64,000 bases of DNA from Paramacrobiotus metropolitanus (lineage: Eukaryota; Tardigrada; Eutardigrada; Parachela; Macrobiotidae): assembly GCF_019649055.1 (NCBI RefSeq), contig NW_026570224.1, positions 1,116,001 to 1,180,000 of the forward strand, read 5' to 3'. Shown piece by piece: positions 36,501 through 50,324 of this stretch. A program made the position numbers and the translations under genes. The number at the start of each line of letters is the position of its first letter. Positions within the stretch are counted from its first letter, which is position 1. The notes under the pieces were generated by a model, which was given only the letters and a program-made list of their open reading frames with translations, did no database searches and had not been told where the DNA came from.

Positions 36501-37399
36501 ATTCGATAGTATTGATTTCGGTAGCAAAAGTAGGTATACTTCTACATATGCAGCTGTGCCAGAATTACAATCTACCTGGTGTAATTGCTTTTGATTAAAC
36601 TTGGCTTTTGACCATCCATGTAATACGATTTCATTTCAATCATTCGGGGATGCTCCCCTAAAGCGCCGACTACGGTAACGGACGGTGGCCAGTAACCTTT
36701 GCACGACTTGGAAACGGGAGTGCACATCGGACTGAAGAGGAAGATCACCGATAGAATGGATTTCCCTTTGGCTACTTTAGCACGCCATTCTACTTCGCCA
36801 TATTTGAAATAGAATTTGTTCATGGTGTAAATCATTCCCGATGTGTAATTTCGATTTGCAAAGAATGCATCCACCTACAACTTGCTCTTATGTACAGGCA
36901 TCGATCATACCCAGCCTAATTTAACGTTAACCTACCGTAGGTGCTGTGTATTGTACATGTTATGCATGTTGCTGGTATTTATAAAATATTACGAAATTAA
37001 TAGTTTATGTCAAAAGTACCTGACATAGCGCACAATAAATAACTATTTTTTGTTCATCGGACCCTTAAATGACATTGTACACAACAGAATTCTAAAGATC
37101 AATGCGTGACTTTATGTGCAGTGCATACTCACTGGGGTACTGTTGCGGTCTTGACCAATGTATTTGGCCGTAATCGTCATAGTCCCATTGGAAACCATTA
37201 CATTGTTAGGCAGAAAATACTGGAGCTCGCCGTCGACATTGGACGGTGTATCAGAAACATACCATTTTCTTAAATCTACTGTGTCACCATCGAAATCATC
37301 ACGAAACACCTCTTTAAGACTTTCTTCACCCATAATTTCCCGTATGAACAGAAGAAGCAGTGCAACACAAAACAGTAGTCGAAAAGATCCGAGTGCCAT
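33576..37399 (-). CDS. Receptor tyrosine kinase with GH16 glucan-recognition-like ectodomain
   Basis: Eight exons join in phase: 37399-37133, 36874-36576, 36448-36298, 36225-35829, 34971-34756, 34648-34254, 34100-33877 and 33798-33576; about 723 aa. Order: signal peptide (1-24); GH16 laminarinase-like domain (about 30-275) with [64 protein letters not shown] and [10 protein letters not shown]; transmembrane helix about 289-314 followed by RRRHVIKK; juxtamembrane with DNLAYSS and NYVRLL; kinase from about 366 to 700 with [21 protein letters not shown] (Asp541), DFG (559-561), activation-loop Tyr569, WMSPEA and [17 protein letters not shown], plus a kinase insert (about 467-512) as in PDGFR/FGFR classes. 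The GH16 catalytic EIDxxE is absent ([13 protein letters not shown] at 151-163), as in insect beta-glucan-recognition proteins. Inferred: glucan-sensing membrane kinase. The kinase looks active. Confidence 0.9.
35182..35716. mobile_element. MITE-like element in the receptor-kinase intron
   Basis: It lies in the 857-base intron between the juxtamembrane and kinase exons. Its ends are inverted repeats CTATAGGCACCCC(C)TTTC at 35182 and the complement ending at 35716. Further copies of the same motif repeat inside both ends (at about 35212 and 35269 on the left; 35585, 35643 and 35678 on the right, inverted). The interior has a 44-codon frame beginning [14 protein letters not shown] at about 35372. 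The target duplication is unclear. Confidence 0.65.
35487..35521. repeat. Perfect 13-bp hairpin inside the intronic element
   Basis: TTTTGTCTCATAA and its exact complement are separated by nine bases. It sits near the centre of the MITE-like element. Confidence 0.7.
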
Positions 37400-38434
37400 G
37401 ACGTTATATGCCGTAATTTGCAGAGCACGGATTCTATAATGCGCATCGAAACTTGTGAAGAATGTATTTCCAGAATATCTGAATGTCGTAAAAAATCAAA
37501 GCGGGTGTGCTATTTTTCCATTGCAGAGTCGATTTATCAAGATAGACTTGACTTCAAACTCTTCAGGAGTTTAGTCGAATGTCTTGAGTACTAGTCGGGC
37601 AACGGAACCGGGAAACAACGTTAAGTTAGTATAGATTATAAAGTGTGCTAATTTTGTAAAGTAAGGAGGTTTCCATTTACTCCTGCCAGTTCACATCCAA
37701 GCACGCCACTGTGACATATCCGGTCCAGAGGCTACAAGAATGTACCTGTACAACACTATTGTCGCTAAGTACAAAAGAATGTTCTCGCCTACGTATAATA
37801 ATCCTGAAGCAGCGACATGCCGTGGTAATTCAGAACGTTTCTTGTCGCCGGCATTGGCTAAAAACATTATTATGTTTTGTAGTAAAGTACCACGAAAGTT
37901 GAAACTGCGCATTATGTATCAGACGACTGAGACGAGTATTACTAGTACACGTTTTAAACTGATTTATTAATGGCATGCATTGCTGGAATGGGCTGCCATA
38001 AATGGCTGCTGGCTATCGGTAAGTGTAGAAAATCACACAAAAACTTCTGAGTGGATCTGTATGCGCTACGAGACAGTAGTACACTAGTAACGATGTTTAT
38101 CATTCATAGTTTCATACATGGTATTCGCTAGTTTTTCCCCAACTTCTTCGCAACTGAAGACCTGTGCGCTGAAACATACCGCACAGGTCATTCCGACGCA
38201 CAGTTTATCTATGAAAAAAGGCAAACACCCAAACCGCCCTTCAGCAGCTATTAATCACTTATGACATAAAATATTTAGTTCTAAACAAAAACAAAACAAC
38301 GATCTGAATATTCAACAGCAAACGTACAAAACAGCATACTGTAGAAAACAATCAATCATTTGTGACAGGAATGAAAACAATGAAAACTACCACTTATTAT
38401 GCAACTCTGGAATTACCACCATTACAACCACCGT
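37400..38434. other. Gap between receptor start and GMDS stop
   Basis: About 1 kb that should hold the receptor promoter and the GMDS 3' UTR. Overlapping open frames at 37691-37970 on both strands have no motif or splice support. Nothing else was recognised. Confidence 0.4.
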
Positions 38435-40171
<1,737 letters not shown>

Positions 40172-41223
40172 GCTGGCGAGTTTGGCAACAACTAAATTTC
40201 AACGGCAACCAGAGTCTGGAAACCGAAAATATTATTTAAACGTAAGAGTTATTGCCATGCTAATCTCCATAAAGATTAGCGGTAGCTACTGCCTACTGGG
40301 ATATTGCGCAAGCTACTCGTTAAGTAAGTAAATAAGAAGTCGTAAATCAATGCTCAGACTCACAGATAACGTTAAAAGCGTTTATGTACGGTCTTACCTT
40401 GGTATGAGTGTTTAAGCAACAACCGAAAAGATCCGGCCAAACAACACACAACAAAATCTTTCCAGCTGCACAGGAAGTAAAGAGGACTTTCTGCGTGCGT
40501 GCGACGTTTTCCACTTCGGCTGCAGAAACCTGTACGAGTTTCAGCGGACGACTCGACGTCAACAGTGGCACAGTAGATTTTGTTGAAGAAAACTTCTCAA
40601 AAGATAAGCAAAAAAGCGATAACGGATCCACTCCGTTTCAACCTTTACGTTACAAAAATAAGCCATTTACCTGTAAGAAGCCTTCGCTAACGTGGCAGTC
40701 ACTCTAAATAGACAAATGCACGGTATTCGCCGCTTTGTTTTGAAGGTGAGAGAAATACAAATGCTTCGTGAATGCAACTCAAAAGAAATTTTGACATTTC
40801 GAGCCTCTAACAGAGAATTTACTGGATGCCACCAAGAAATAACCAATCAGAAGCGTTACTGGGTGTGTCTGTTATGAATGAGTCATGCTAGTATACGCGC
40901 CACTGTTCTGTGAACACAGAATCAACGGTCTTTTCTCTTTGGAGACCAGAGAACCTCAACAATTTAAGTAATTTCAGGACTTGTTTTCACCTAATTTCAT
41001 TTTAACTATACATAATCGCATAGTTATGCGATCTATGCATGTCATGCAATTTCTCGAATTCGATTCCGGTTATGGTATTCTTAAGTCCGTGAAGGCGTGG
41101 ATATTGTGGAATTACGTTTGTGTGGAGAAATACTGGACTGGGATATATCAAGGATTCAGCAGCATCTGATGTGCTCTTTCGGATTTGGGCCATCTGTCAC
41201 CTGTGATTTGTTTTTATCTCTGA
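40172..41223. promoter_or_regulatory. Divergent promoter region between GMDS and the BUB1-like gene
   Basis: The two genes are transcribed away from each other from this roughly 1-kb gap. On the GMDS side it includes a likely 5' UTR exon (upstream of 40398) and intron. Several open frames exist on both strands but none carry motifs. No core promoter element could be assigned with confidence. Confidence 0.45.
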
Positions 41224-44200
41224 ATGGCTGGTTTCAACGCACCATTAGGAGACAATCTGGTCAAAAAAGACGTACCACGTTTAACGCAGCATTTTGCTGA
41301 CGCCCAGAGGACCTGTGTCCAAATAAGACTGTCATCTGAACAGCGGCAGCAATTAGCAAACTTAGAGCAACGGGTACGAAGCTACCAGGGAAGTGATCCG
41401 CTGAGCGTTTGGTTGAATTATATCGAGTGGATTGATAAGAATTGTCCGGATCGGGATGACGCGAACGGAGCACTGTATAACAATCTGAAAAATGTGTGCC
41501 GTAAATTTTATAGTGAAGGCAGAGAGACAAAGAAATACTTCGATGATCCTCGTTATGTTGGATTGTGGATGAAATTTATCAGTTTCACAAACGCCACTTC
41601 CACTCTGCAGTTCATGTATGAGCATGGGGTAAGATCTAAGAAAAGTGCTTGATAGCAACTATGTAAATTGAAGACATTAATAAATTCGACATGGGGAATT
41701 GTTTAAATCGCTGCTTTTTTTGTTGATAATGTTGTGTTTTGCAGATTGGTACCACATTTCCCGAATTATATACAAAATGGGCCGAAGAATTAGAACTGAC
41801 GAACGATCTTCAAGAAGCCAGAAAAGTGTTGGAACGTGGCATTGAAGCCTGCAGCATCCATCCGGCTAAAGCTTCGGTAGTTCAAGCTTGGTACAAGGAA
41901 TTCTTATCTAGGCATACAGCTGCATTTCCTGATTTATCCGGAGAGAGAATACTTAAAATTAGCCGTGACATTCAGTCCGATACTTCACCGTGCTACAGTT
42001 TGGGAAGTCAGGGCAGTGACCATGCGCGTTGTGAATCCAACGAGCGAAAAGGTACTATATTTTTATAAAAAAAACTCGTATGTATGCAATTTTACACTGT
42101 ATCTTCAGTGCTTGTACTCTGTACAAACTACGGTAATTTGGAAAGGAGCATTGGAATTACTATGGTAATGTTAAAAATGTTGAAGCGAAGCGGGAAACAA
42201 AATTAAATAAAAACTTTATGACTTTAGGAGGTTTACCTTTTTTTAAATTTTTCATGTTCATTTATTATTTTTTGTGTTCATTAAATATAGTTTTCAACAT
42301 TATTTCCCTCTTATGAATTTTATTTAAAATGTGAAGGCGTGACCGATGTTACCGACAAAAGTTCCGTATTCTTGAACATGGAGGACCTTCGGTTCGGTTG
42401 GTGATAAGGCTAAAAAATTCGGAAACGTTTTCATTCATGGAATTTTGTAGAGCTTGAGGACGTTTGGGGACTGTATGCAATTGCAAACAAAAACAAAAGT
42501 GACAGTCTGGCAGCCGCAATATGTTTATTGTCCGTTCACGGCGGTGCGCGTATACGGTGTTACCGTTGATACTGGGTGTTCGTTCTTGAGCCTTTAGTCG
42601 TATTCTGTAATCTACAGTAATACTGTTCATTCTTTCAGTGGAAGGTATTCTGGATAATACAAGAGCGTCCAGAACAACATTCGGCAGTGATGCATTGGAA
42701 TACCAACCATCTGGCCGTTCGCTGGCTGATTCGGCTTACGGAGCGTCGATTTCCGATAGATTTACCGGTGACTCCCATGTCACCAGTTCAAAGCCAAAAA
42801 AACCTCGGGATTCTTTGTGCATAAAGCGATATGAAGGGCTTCATGTCGCACGCCTTTCTGCATTAGGAGCATCAGTCCCCATGGAAGAGTCCACTGAAGA
42901 AGAAGAATCGGTTTCTGAAGCCACTCCTGGTTCGGAAAAAGCACATGTTGTCGATACTACTGATTCTGAGTGGTCGAATCTCCTTTATGCCGATCCAAGC
43001 CGGAATAAGGGCCCCACCGCAGCAACGGTCAAAGAAATCTGCCCTGGTCCTCCCGATGGAAGTGCTTTTATGTGGAATCATTGCATTTTCTCTTCCGGAA
43101 ACGACGATGAGCGGTCATTTGAAGAAAATCTGGCTGATATATACAGGAAGAGCGCCGAATCAAGAAAAAAAACATTGTTGGAAGAACTGAATGATTTACG
43201 GAAGAAAGCGTCAGAAGCGGGGATATTTGAACGTTCGTTTCGAGAAATGACCGACAAGTGTGAGAAGGCTGAAGTCAGACTGCGAGCAGCTGAAAATCAA
43301 AGACGGTACAAGTGTATTCAGAAAGTTAATATGAAGTTAATATGTGTATCTGTCATGAAAAAATTTTTTCAGGCTATTGGAAGATCACTGTCGTAAAACG
43401 GAAAGTCAGCTTCATACCACGGAATATCAACTGAAATTAGCCACTGAAAGAAAGCGCTCTTTGGAGGACATGTTGTATCGCTCGGAACAGATAATCGTTT
43501 ATTTGGAGAAGCTCTTGCACAACCTTCACGGATGTTTAGCACAAATGCGTAAAGATATCAACAATGACGACATCAATGTTAACGATGTCATTTTAAACCT
43601 GTGCAAAAATCTTCAGCATAAACTTGATACCGTTTCCACAGACCAGACTACCGGGGAACTCATTGTTCTCGAAATCATTCGTTCGGTAGTTTCGGATTTG
43701 TCCCATGCGTCGGAAGATCGTAAATTACGCCATTCTGTCGCTGTCATCCCACAGCCTAATCGTTTGCAGACAGTGACGGAAAAAAACGAAGTGGGTTGGG
43801 AGAGCGAGCTCACTGAAAGCGAACTTGCATCCAAAGAAAATATCGTTCGTAGCAGTATTTCGTCCTCTTCATCCGTCAACCATCAGCGGAATTCCGCTGA
43901 GCAAAGTAATCCCTACATCCGAGCGATGTGGAATCAAACCCTGAACACTACATCGGCTCGCGATGCCTTTCCAAGGCTCTCCGATACTCAGCCGGACGTT
44001 ATTGTGCATCAGGAGACTGTTAGCAGTGTCACTGTCATGGCTCGGAGTGTTTCCGAGGTGGATGGAATGGTGACTGCTTTACCGATTCGCCAGTCCTTAG
44101 CGCCAAGAAAATCAGCAAAGGTTATGCACACTAGCGCTTTTCAAGACCCAGAAAATGTCCCGGTTGTGCGCAGCGAAGTGCTGCCCAAAGCGGATTTTTC

Positions 44201-44862
44201 CATCTTCCGGGATTCCTCCAGTGACCCACCGATGATTCCCCGGGTAGAAGGGAAGAGTAGCGAGAATGCCGACCAGCCGGCTGATGATGATCGTGAAAAC
44301 ACGCCGCCAATTGAGTCGGTATGGTAGGCATGATTTAGGTTCAGGCCCTTATTTAATTTTGGAAAATAAAGCAGCAGGGCTGTCATTGTGTTATTTTTTT
44401 CAGGGTCCGCTTGTTGCTTCACCTCGCCATGTGGCTGGTGTTTTAAATGATTCGCTGGAACATCCAGGCATTCCACCAGACAGACTCGCTGACAAGGATT
44501 TCATTGAGGTCATCGATTCCGATTCAGAGAAAGAAGCTGAGATCGTTCCGGAGAAACCAGTTGGCATTTCTCCGGAACCGCAGACCCTTACGGTTGGCAA
44601 AACCGGCCCGAGAAAAAGTATCATTACGGGATTTATAGCGGATGCCAGCACAGAGTTCGATTCAACTTTCAGTGGGAGAAAAAGCATTGGATTTACCGAT
44701 CAGACTTTACCTTATATCCCGCAAAGCGAAGCGGAGTTCTTCCGCAATATTGACCACCAGAAACGAATGGCTTCCACACCACTCGTTACCACAATAACGG
44801 AAGAGGGTCAAAAGCACCGCCTTCAGCCACGGCTGTCGTATCTACCACCGAAAAAGCCGTGA
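41224..44862 (+). CDS. BUB1/BUBR1 (Mad3)-like spindle checkpoint protein, no kinase domain
   Basis: BUB1/Mad3 proteins act at kinetochores and inhibit APC/C-Cdc20 until chromosomes attach. Five exons join in phase: 41224-41628, 41745-42051, 42639-43305, 43373-44318 and 44404-44862; about 927 aa. The N-terminal Mad3/BUB1 TPR domain (about 35-190) is clear: DPLSVWLNYIEWI, KYFDDPRYVGLWMKFI, IGTTFPELYTKWAEELE and ARKVLERGIEACSIHP. An acidic Ser-rich region follows, then a predicted coiled coil (about 395-510), then a disordered Ser/Pro tail. A KEN box is present at 614-616 (LASKENIV), but not at the very N-terminus as in most Mad3 proteins. I see no GLEBS motif and no kinase domain before the stop. 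It could be the BUBR1/Mad3 branch or a divergent paralogue. TPR assignment is firm; the branch is inferred. Confidence 0.85.
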
Positions 44863-46457
44863 AATTTTGTTATGTTATTGTTGCTGGCGTCTTCAAGTAT
44901 TTTCTGCTGATCAGCATATCTGAACGGTTTTCGAAGTTTTATGGTGACGTTCTGAAATTTCTCATCTTTTCTCTCGAGTTTCGGTTACGTTTTAATAGTG
45001 TCTATATTTAAATTTACATACTGTAATGTGTTGAATATTTTAATTGCTCGGTTGCGTGCTGGTTACGTTGGCTTTTCTTTATCATACCGAGCAATTGAAT
45101 TTTACCAATTAAACGCATGAATTGACACTAATAGTAAGTTCCCGTGCTGCAGTTTTGTCAGGCGTTTGGTTCAATATTTGACGACGTACGGTATTTAGCT
45201 GAGTATTTACTAAAACCTGCATAATTTATTACGTAATTTACGTGATATTCCAAAAATCGCTTTTCAATACTGACTGCAAACATTTAATTTTGTAAGGACT
45301 ACTAAAGACTACCAAGATTTGACCATAAACATCATGGCAAACTACCCTATAGTGCTATCGGTAACTTTGGCTTATGAAAGGCACAATCGATTCTTTTATT
45401 TACAAAAACTCAAAAAATGGAAAACGTCCAAAAGGAACTTGATAAGCTGAATAAAATACCACACAGTGAAAATACAGAGGTCACGCGAACCTTATTCCAC
45501 AGCATGTCGATATAACAACGCGAAACAAAACTGACGAAGCATGCACCGAAGCATAGCTATTCTAAGCAGAAGCATGACGTACAAAATAAACGTTGGAAAA
45601 GGTAAGGGCGTTTTCTGCTGGTTATTTGAGCCTAATTCGGACGAGACAAATAATAATTTTTAGTTCGAAAGGAAACCACCCAATATTAAAGCCAAACTTT
45701 CCACTGTCATCTGCGGAACAAAGATGAGAGCACACAGCCGCTCAGCCCATTTCAATAATCGCCGCAAAAAACCACCCAGAACTCCGCCATAGAAAGGAAT
45801 GCGCCAAACCCAATTGATTAGCTTCCGGTTAACGCTTTCTTCTTTCCCAATCAGTATTGACTTTTCTTGTCAATCGAGGCGCGTCGCTCATTGACAGCTG
45901 TAAATGGATAATGACACTACATCAACCACATCTCAATCAAGCGTTTTTTGCCCAGCTGGTTGGGTATGCTGATCTTTCAATGTGAATCAATTAAATGTAA
46001 ATCACATAAAGAAGCAAACGCTGACATGTAAGCCCAAAACTACTGTTCGCCATGACTAGTTTAAAATCGTACGTAGTTATACGAATCAACCATCCATAAA
46101 TAATAACCGGGAATGTTACATTTAAAAATATCGCATTTTTTTACTACAGAAACATATGATAATTACATTTCATGCAAAAAATACAACTCTTAAGTTTTCA
46201 AAATGTTAACAACAAAAACTGAAATAATTTCTGTACAAAATAAAACATTCGTTGACTGAACATTTCTAATAGCCAAGAACACAACAAAACTGGCCTTGCA
46301 GGATTCAAGCAACATTCTGGGATAACATTTTTATCTAAAGCCATGTGCTTTCTAGTATAGAACTACACTACATTAAGTAATGACTTAATTAATTATTAAT
46401 CGAAAGCCCTATTTAAGCCAATCTGACATACTGCTGCATTAAGCAAGTGCTACCAGA
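44863..46457. other. Convergent intergenic stretch
   Basis: About 1.6 kb between the stops of the BUB1-like gene (+) and NDRG (-). It is AT-rich. No reading frame of interest, RNA gene or clear repeat was seen. It should hold both 3' UTRs. Confidence 0.45.
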
Positions 46458-49400
46458 TCACCCACCATATCCAATGCCCTGAAGTTGCAGTAGAATGGCT
46501 TCAGCCACCTTGCCCGGTTCCTCATCCAAAACAAACCCATCCGTATCTTGGATCTAAGGAGAAACATAAATTGACTTTCACATCCTCCCAGATTGGCCTT
46601 GACATTTTAATGGAATGCCCGGTTCCGTTACATTCATTATCGCACCTTAAGCCACTCTGAGGTCTCAGGATAGAGGCGAGAATTCAGCTGGATCGTCTCC
46701 TCATAGTATGGGCTCTCACTGGAGGCGATTAACAGGACACGACAACTGAAACAGAATAAAGTCAAGGAACGGCTCATTATTAACCAAAAAGATGTCCAAG
46801 TTGTCTAAGGACAGTTTCATTTCTCATTTGATCGCCTATCACCAGAATATTTATTGACACCTCAATGAATAGCTTTATCTTTCGTAAAGATATGGTGTTT
46901 CCGTTCGGCAAAAAAACCGACTTTAATTAAACAGTTATCTCACGTTGCCCAATAAAATCGATAGAAGTACGGAAAGACATTTACGGCCTTCTATGGCAAT
47001 CGATCAGCAAAACAATTTCATAATAAAATCACAAATTTATACTAGGCAGGCAAAACAATTTTGCGACTGACACTGAAAAACTGGTTAACGACAGCGCAAA
47101 AAAAACGAAAATCTACACACTTCACGAAGCACTTATTTTTGGGTCCTTTCGGAGGTAAGTAACAAAATCAATAATGAATTCCATAATCTCGTATGCGAAG
47201 TTTGCCGCATTCTCATCAATACATGAAAGAACAGCTTCAACGGAAATGTATCCGCTTGAGATAGCCATTACTTACGTGATGCGCGGAACTGACTGGCGCC
47301 GCGCGGGATCTCCTTCCCGATAAATATTGAAATCTGTGCGGCTGCAAACGCACAAAACAACCAAATGGAATTTAATTTGTGGAACGACAACCTAACGCTG
47401 AACAAATGCTACCAGCATTATTATCAGGCAAACAGCAGCTGCTGCCAGCTAAACTAACGCACTGTTCTGTGTTAATGGCCACTAACGAAATGGTTAGAAT
47501 CTATTGTACATCTTCCAAGTTGAGAATATGGAAGATCCTGTGGTTAGCCACTTAGTACGTACTTGATAAAAGAATCAATAAAGAGAGCCAAATTGGTGGG
47601 ATTGACGTTCTTCGCAAAGTGCTGGCGATAAAAGCTGACGAGATCGGGACGATTCTCCTGATACTGTAAAGCAAAACTTCACATTAAACACCGTAGTTTT
47701 TTATTATCTGCAAAATATAAAGATGCCTACCTCTTTTCGGTCCTATGTAAATCTGATAGCTAGAATGGCCACTACTTTTACAGGTCGGCCAGCCTTAAGT
47801 TCAATTTTAAAGCTTATTTATTCCTCTCCTTATCATTTTAAGAAGTGAAGGCAATATAAGAATAGCCACAACCGCACAGGAACCAAAATTCTGGAACCCA
47901 CGGATTCGTGCAATCCATTTTCTATACTTTATTTATGCCTTTGCGCAAAACCAAAGTACAAGAGATGCACATCTCGCAGTTACATCAAGTACCTTATTGA
48001 AATAATTCCACATCAAATAATCCAGAGACGCATTGGTCATTCCACGCCAGCGCAGTTGCACATTGTTCCATTTCTGCGATGTCCATTCTCCCCATCCAGC
48101 CACGCGTGAGGTACAATTGACGAGAGTTAGTGCATCCACTTGACTGGGATACTTGATCTACCGAAAAAAAACTGCTTTGTTGATTATAGTTAATCATGAG
48201 AATTCACCAGCCAGAATCAAATGCCCTGCGGCAAAGAATAAATTGCTACATATAACAACTGTGTTTTCATGCAGAACATAACAATCATTAACATTTCCTC
48301 ATCGTACCGCGTATCGAGCCAAAATGTTTGCTCCAGCGCCAACGCCAATTCCAATAAAATGTTGGATACTGCAATAAAATACGTCAACTTCTATAACTCA
48401 CAAAAATTGTATCGCAAAACTGAAGTGGGTCTGCTTGAAACCAAAATTAAGTTTTTGTAAATTAATACTTTAACAGGGGGGTCGGAGGCGAATTACCAGA
48501 TAACGAATACAAATGAAAGATTGATTAACGGTTACGACAACAATTAGACGTTTTGTCATGTTATTTTATAATTTCAAGACGATGTCAATCACCTCTGGCT
48601 CTGTATAATAATATGCCTCATGAATTTTACATCAGTAAAATTGTTTGTATCGGCTATAGTTATTTGGCATTTACGATCCATAAAGGCAAGCACATGATGC
48701 CAGATCAACAAACAGTGCCCACTTTACCGACTGCAGCCAGCATCTTCCGACTCACCCGTTGGCCGTCCGGAAGCTCTCGATCATATCTGCCATATCATCC
48801 ATGGTGGGGTAGGGTATGCTGCAGAAAGGCCTTAGTCACACGACATGCATTTAACCAGGTTGAACAGTACAGTGACAACTGACACGCAGTGCCATTAAAA
48901 CATTTCCCATTAAACCTATCTCCTTCGCACAGACAGAGAAGACTTAAAATTAAAGACTAACCCCTCACGCCAATTCGGAGCGCTTTCTTCTTGTCCGGGA
49001 GCAGTCAGATGATAAATACTAAAATGTTTTGTCACTGCCTGCATGTCAGGATGGTTGAAGAAGGTCCGGAAGCAAGTAAAACCTGGTCGAAGGAAAAGAA
49101 TAGAGTGAAACTTATACATACTGCAGTAATCATCCATCAACCGCGTACCGTTCAAGCCCAGATCGTGGAACGTAATGATGGGAACTTTTTTCGGGTCACC
49201 TTGCTTCCAGACAGTAAAGTACCAATTTTTTGTCTCGTCCGCGACGAACTTATCCTCCTGTGTAAGATTTTAAGTAACATTTTGCGACAATATTTCAACA
49301 CTAATTAATAAATATTGCCCAGAAATAAATTAGTCAACCGACTGAAACGATTTCATGATGAAAATCGAAAATGATTTATGATACAACTGCTTCTGCTCCT

Positions 49401-50324
49401 CTTCTAGTGTACGGAATTTAGCATATTTAAATGAGAAATCAAACATAATAAAAACAAAACCATAATGGTGCCGTTAGTAATAAATTAACTATGACTGAAA
49501 ACCTTGAAGGTAAGAATTAACAACAATAGTGAAACCAATCTGACTACTAAAATACCACAAAATTCTAGACCGATGACCATTACCTTCAGATGTTTTCAAT
49601 TAAATTCGAGCGGCCAAAAATAACTAATTATACGTTAAGGGCAAAAAGTGCAAACTCTTTAGTCTTAACTAGTAAAAAAATTACTAAGAACTCGTCACGA
49701 CCCACGATTCACCACTCTACCAGCACCGAACCTTTATTGCTTCGCTTATTTACAATTTCCATTTATCATCAGCAAGCTGCAAGCAGCGTAACTGCAGCGT
49801 ATACATAGACCATGCTGCAAGTATCTTATCGAATAAACCATTTTTTTCGAAACCCTACCGATCGATACCTACATAGTAGGTAAGTACATTTCCTAAATAT
49901 CCTCGGCGACTATTTTCTTTAAAAATGCCAGCAACGATGTCAAGAGCCTGACACAGATATTCTAATTATAGCACACACACAGAGTAAAGTGTTACTACAT
50001 GAAACGTATTACCAACAGCGTTAATACTGTAATAATATGCGTAGCAAAAAGCGTGCTGCATTTTTCAAGAACTCAATTGAAACAATCCAGGCTTATCCAC
50101 TCTAGACAGCCTGACATTGCAAGATTGCTTCCATCCGCACAGATAGCACCAGGGTCGACATTACTGTACTGCACAGGACAAACCTGAAGGTCCTCGTGAT
50201 ATTGTGGAGGATTCATTCCATCTGGCCCACCGACAACAACGTGCACATCCCGCATTTCCATTATATCAGGGAAAGCTTCTGCACCTCGAACGAATTCTGC
50301 ATTGCGGCTAGCAGTATCAGCCAT
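46458..50324 (-). CDS. NDRG family alpha/beta-hydrolase-fold protein
   Basis: NDRG proteins are non-enzymatic alpha/beta-hydrolase-fold proteins linked to stress response, trafficking and differentiation. Ten exons join in phase: 50324-50184, 49257-49149, 49082-48962, 48818-48756, 48368-48308, 48157-47993, 47663-47563, 47341-47276, 46745-46646 and 46553-46458; about 340 aa (family about 340-395). Family blocks in order: IITFHDLGLNG, FFNHPDMQAVTKHF, HLTAPGQEE, YPTMDDMADMI, FIGIGVGAGANILARYA, DALTLVNC, GWGEWTSQKW, NIYREGDP, CRVLLIASSESPYYEET and GKVAEAILLQLQGIGY. The position of a hydrolase nucleophile reads GVGAG, without Ser, as in known NDRGs. The start (MADTASRNAEF) was chosen because its exon ends in a phase-0 donor matching exon 2. 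The family's phosphorylated C-terminal tail is missing: the protein ends just after the hydrolase fold. Confidence 0.93.

Noticed and set aside
37691-37970. Overlapping frames on both strands between the receptor and GMDS
   Set aside because: No start or splice context, no recognised domain, and equal openness on both strands.
40347-40707. Coding gene upstream of GMDS
   Set aside because: A donor at 40397 and an acceptor at 40216 fit a 5' UTR exon; the joined frame stops before the GMDS ATG.
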